Origin: Gammaproteobacteria bacterium
Lineage (GTDB): Bacteria; Pseudomonadota; Gammaproteobacteria; UBA6429; Thiohalophilaceae
Assembly (NCBI GenBank): GCA_024639445.1
Contig: JAHEIJ010000015.1
Span: 1-16,315 of the forward strand
Length of the DNA: 16,315 nt
Direction: 5' to 3'
Positions within the stretch are counted from its first letter, which is position 1. Every line of letters begins with the position of its first letter. This document shows, piece by piece, positions 13,758-16,315 of the stretch. A program made the position numbers and the translations under genes. The notes below the pieces were generated by a model. That model saw nothing but the letters and a program-made list of their open reading frames with translations. It ran no database searches and was not told the DNA's origin.

Positions 13758-13967
13758 ATGGAGCTTGAGCAACGTATTACTGAGGTAGAAACCCGGTTGG
13801 CATTTCAGGAGACGACCTTGCAGGAACTGAATGCGGTATTAACTGACCAACAACAGCAGCTTGGATCATTACAAGATTTGCTAAAGAAGTTACATGGGCA
13901 ATTAGCGGAAGTGATGAGTCGTAATCAACCTAATGCGGCACAAGAGCCTCCACCGCCACATTATTAA
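13758..13967 (+). CDS. slyX: SlyX-family coiled-coil protein
   Basis: This 69-residue protein is almost wholly one coiled coil (heptads through residues 1-52: ELEQRITEVETRLAFQETTLQELN onward), with the family's proline-rich end PPPPHY. SlyX is widespread in proteobacteria, and its molecular role is not established. Length and C-terminus are typical. It lies 15 bases after the two-helix membrane protein and shares its transcript; its own ribosome site is weak, so it may be translationally coupled. Confidence 0.92.
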   Translation: MELEQRITEVETRLAFQETTLQELNAVLTDQQQQLGSLQDLLKKLHGQLAEVMSRNQPNAAQEPPPPHY

Positions 13968-13997
13968 TATTTACAGCAATATTAGACTTGTATAGAT

Positions 13998-15269
13998 TTA
14001 GTAATAAAGTAATGGCAGGTAGGTGATCATCAGTACTGCAACTAAAAGAACAAGCAGAAAGGGGATGCTTGCCTGATAAATATCTTCAATTGGGCGGTTA
14101 AATCGGTAGCTGGCAATGAATAAGTTAATACCAACGGGTGGAGTCAAATAGCCGAGTTGCATATTAGCCAGAAAGATTATGCCAAGATGAATTGGATTGA
14201 TGCCATAACCTATGGCAACCGGCAGTATCAAAGGGACCATGATCACTAGTGCTGAAAATATATCCAGGAATGCACCAAGAATCAGCAAAATAATATTCAG
14301 CAATGCAAGGAAGGTGTACTTACTACTGATTTGAGACTGGGTCCATTCAAACAGCTTGAGTGGAATTTCTACATCAATAAGGAAATTGGTAAAGGCCAGC
14401 GAGACTCCCAGAATCAGTAAGATACCACCGACGACAGTCATTGATTCAACCATGATACGCGGCAGATCACGCAAGCGGATCTCTTTATAAACAAACACTT
14501 CAATTACCAACACATACAAGGCAGTCATGGCTGCTGCTTCTGATACGGCAAACAGGCCGCCATAAATCCCACCTAGTACAAACAGGGGTAAGGGCAATTC
14601 CCATTTCGCCTCTTTTAATGCCGCCCAGGCGGTTTTTCCATCGAAGGGGGTAAGAGGAATTACAGCTTTACGGGTAACCCAGAGACTCCAGATGCCAAGC
14701 AGAAACAGCATTAATAAGGTCGGTAATATCCCGGCGATAAAGGCATCCGTAATAGAAATAGGCTCGCCCAGGTTAAGCTGTTGGGCGACAACGACATACA
14801 GAATTAATGGTAGTGAAGGTGGTAATAATAATCCCAGACTGCCGGCGGAGGTAACGAGCCCAAGGCTGAATTGATCACTGTAACCAACTTGCTTTAATGC
14901 AGGATAGAGTAATGCACCTAATGCTACGATGGTGACACCAGTGGCACCGGTAAATGCGGTGAACAGAGCGCAGGCGAACAAGGTTACGGCAACCATTTCC
15001 GCCGGCAACCAACCCAGTAAACTACGAGAAAGATGCACAAGTCTTTTGGAAGTATTGCTCTCACTTAGTAAATACCCGGCAAGGGTAAATAGCGGCAGCG
15101 CCAGCAACAAGGGGGTAGATGTGATGCGGTATATTTCAATAGTGATTACGGAAAGATCAACGCCGTTGTAATAGAAACCGAGTATTGCCGCTGCGGTGAT
15201 AATTACAAACAAGGGCGTGCCGGCGAAAGCAAGTAACACCAGAACCAGAATTATCAAAGTAATTTCCAT
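13998..15269 (-). CDS. dctM: TRAP transporter large permease (DctM type)
   Basis: This 423-residue inner-membrane subunit forms the transport channel of a tripartite ATP-independent periplasmic (TRAP) transporter, which uses an Na+ gradient to import organic acids. The length is normal, with about 11-12 hydrophobic helices. Family stretches include FTLAGYLLSES, LFTAFTGATGVTIVALGALLYP, GSLGLLLPPSLPLILYVVVA, and NMQLGYLTPPVGINLFIAS. Its start overlaps the dctQ stop by one base (TAATG), so the two are translationally coupled. The DctM family does not reveal the substrate. Confidence 0.96.
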   Translation of the reverse strand: MEITLIILVLVLLAFAGTPLFVIITAAAILGFYYNGVDLSVITIEIYRITSTPLLLALPLFTLAGYLLSESNTSKRLVHLSRSLLGWLPAEMVAVTLFACALFTAFTGATGVTIVALGALLYPALKQVGYSDQFSLGLVTSAGSLGLLLPPSLPLILYVVVAQQLNLGEPISITDAFIAGILPTLLMLFLLGIWSLWVTRKAVIPLTPFDGKTAWAALKEAKWELPLPLFVLGGIYGGLFAVSEAAAMTALYVLVIEVFVYKEIRLRDLPRIMVESMTVVGGILLILGVSLAFTNFLIDVEIPLKLFEWTQSQISSKYTFLALLNIILLILGAFLDIFSALVIMVPLILPVAIGYGINPIHLGIIFLANMQLGYLTPPVGINLFIASYRFNRPIEDIYQASIPFLLVLLVAVLMITYLPLLYY

Positions 15270-15745
15270 TAATCACTCTGCATGCTATGAGGCAATAGAG
15301 CAGTTATTAAATATCTAACTGCCATTGTAAAGAAGGCGAGTGGAATAATGGCTTCCGTCACCCATACTGGTACCTTCTCAAAGGCAATCATGCCATCCTG
15401 GTATTCAATCCTGACAAAGACATAGGCATACCAGGCCACGATGAAACATACGGATGACGTAATAGTGTCCGTGAAGCGTCGCAAGCGGATTTGGTTAGCC
15501 GGATTTAGATGTCGTGAAATTATATCGATTTTTATATGGCGATGGTTGCGGCTTGCAATCATGGCGCCAATAAGTCCGAGCCATAACACCAGGATACGTA
15601 CCAGACTGTCTCCCCATGGAATACCGGAATGGAAAAAATTGCGTAAAAATATCTGGGCTACCGCAATTATAATCGTACAGAGTAGAATAATAACGAGTAG
15701 GCTTTCCTCGAATCGAAGTAAAAATCGATACAGTCGCAGAAGCAT
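15269..15745 (-). CDS. dctQ: TRAP transporter small permease (DctQ type)
   Basis: This 158-residue inner-membrane subunit of the TRAP transporter has four predicted helices and pairs with DctM to receive substrate from the binding protein. The family pattern is visible: FEESLLVIILL, AQIFLRNFF, GIPWGDSLVRILVLWLGLIGAMIASRNHRHIKID. The length is typical. It lies 15 bases after the dctP stop and overlaps the dctM start by one base, giving the order dctP-dctQ-dctM on the minus strand. Confidence 0.94.
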   Translation of the reverse strand: MLLRLYRFLLRFEESLLVIILLCTIIIAVAQIFLRNFFHSGIPWGDSLVRILVLWLGLIGAMIASRNHRHIKIDIISRHLNPANQIRLRRFTDTITSSVCFIVAWYAYVFVRIEYQDGMIAFEKVPVWVTEAIIPLAFFTMAVRYLITALLPHSMQSD

Positions 15746-15760
15746 AGGTACTTTACTGGT

Positions 15761-16315
15761 CTATTTGCTTTTCCGGTTACGAAAGTCATTCAGGTGTTGT
15801 TCAACTGCCCGCATGATTTCATTGCTGATTTTACCCGATTTTACTAGTTGCAGGCGTGCCTCGTAGGCATAACCGCGCCATTCCTTGAGCTGCTCCGCAT
15901 CAGGTTTGATCATCTCAATACCCTGGGATTGGATTGCGCCAAATGCGCTCTTGTTATCGATGCGATTTTGTTTGTCGAGTTTGATAAACACCCGGCCCAT
16001 GACATCACGCGTGATTTGTTGATCCTGTTTACTCAACTTGTCAAAGGCTTTTTTATCGATAATTAAAAGCGCAGTACTATAGAGGAGAGGCATGTCGGTC
16101 AGGTAACGGACCTGGGTATGCCAGTGCAAGGCGAGAGTGGCAATGGGTGGAGCGGCAACCGTGTCAATAAGCCCGGTTTGCAGGCCTGTAAGCACATCTC
16201 CAAGATGTAGCGGGATGGGTTGAATATCATATGCCTTAATCCCTTCCAGGACGAGATCATCCGCAGAAGGGACCCACACTTTACTCAGACGAAGATCAGG
16301 TACACTTTTGATTGG
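15761..16315 (-). CDS. dctP: TRAP transporter substrate-binding protein (DctP type), N-terminus outside window
   Basis: This is the periplasmic solute receptor of the TRAP system. 185 codons are visible and the frame stays open to the window edge; the GTG at 16279 is internal, not a start. The C-terminal half of a DctP protein is evident: DLRLSKVWVPSADD, GIKAYDIQPIPLHLGDVLTGLQTGLIDTVAAPP (the usual DctP segment for counting the second lobe), then DMPLLYSTALLIIDKKAFDKLS, and a helical, Lys/Arg-rich tail. The signal peptide and the arginine that binds the substrate carboxylate lie outside, so the ligand cannot be judged. The operon promoter is also outside. Confidence 0.92.
   Translation of the reverse strand, partial: PIKSVPDLRLSKVWVPSADDLVLEGIKAYDIQPIPLHLGDVLTGLQTGLIDTVAAPPIATLALHWHTQVRYLTDMPLLYSTALLIIDKKAFDKLSKQDQQITRDVMGRVFIKLDKQNRIDNKSAFGAIQSQGIEMIKPDAEQLKEWRGYAYEARLQLVKSGKISNEIMRAVEQHLNDFRNRKSK

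Noticed and set aside
16262..16279. GTG at 16279 as the start of dctP
   Set aside because: The frame is open to the window edge, and the visible protein begins in the middle of the DctP fold, without a signal peptide.

Overview
The window looks like part of a gammaproteobacterial chromosome. SlyX, a YheT-type hydrolase, a YedK-type SRAP protein, an AroG-type DAHP synthase and a DsrC/TusE-family protein point that way. The sulfur-transfer genes (DsrC/TusE-like, rhodanese), the haem protein and the hemerythrin would fit a free-living, possibly sulfur-oxidising bacterium living near oxic/anoxic boundaries; the lifestyle is inference. I see no tRNA or rRNA genes, insertion sequences, phage genes or CRISPR arrays.

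Left part (1-5698): a large membrane-bound c-di-GMP enzyme (dCACHE-HAMP-GAF-GGDEF-EAL) runs leftward out of the window. Rightward from it lie a short single-cysteine DsrC/TusE-family gene with its own promoter and terminator, a lipoprotein-like alpha/beta hydrolase and yheT. A small conserved-looking gene of unknown function reads back toward yheT.

Middle (5894-10846): a SulP anion transporter with a STAS domain reads rightward and converges, across a hairpin terminator, on a leftward block. From its upstream end this block holds a SpoU/TrmH RNA methyltransferase, a monohaem cytochrome c-like protein, a yedK homologue, a ketohexokinase-like sugar kinase, an unknown 119-residue protein and, behind its own FNR/ANR-like box, a HIG1-like twin-membrane-helix protein.

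Right part (11035-16315): a single-domain rhodanese gene converges on a hemerythrin-like gene. Then come aroG, a two-helix small membrane protein paired with slyX, and a leftward TRAP transporter operon (dctP-dctQ-dctM) whose dctP runs off the window.

The most interesting signal is regulatory. The promoters of the DsrC/TusE-like gene and of the rhodanese, about 8 kb apart, carry near-identical partial palindromes that fit the type 1 IscR binding consensus, and both genes end in near-identical terminator hairpins. This suggests that two sulfur-transfer proteins are controlled by Fe-S status. A second regulatory signal is the FNR-type box in front of the HIG1-like gene. Other points to check are a haem protein with no methionine ligand, a hemerythrin-like protein that appears to lack usual ligands, a strikingly animal-like ketohexokinase and a possible leaderless lipoprotein mRNA.
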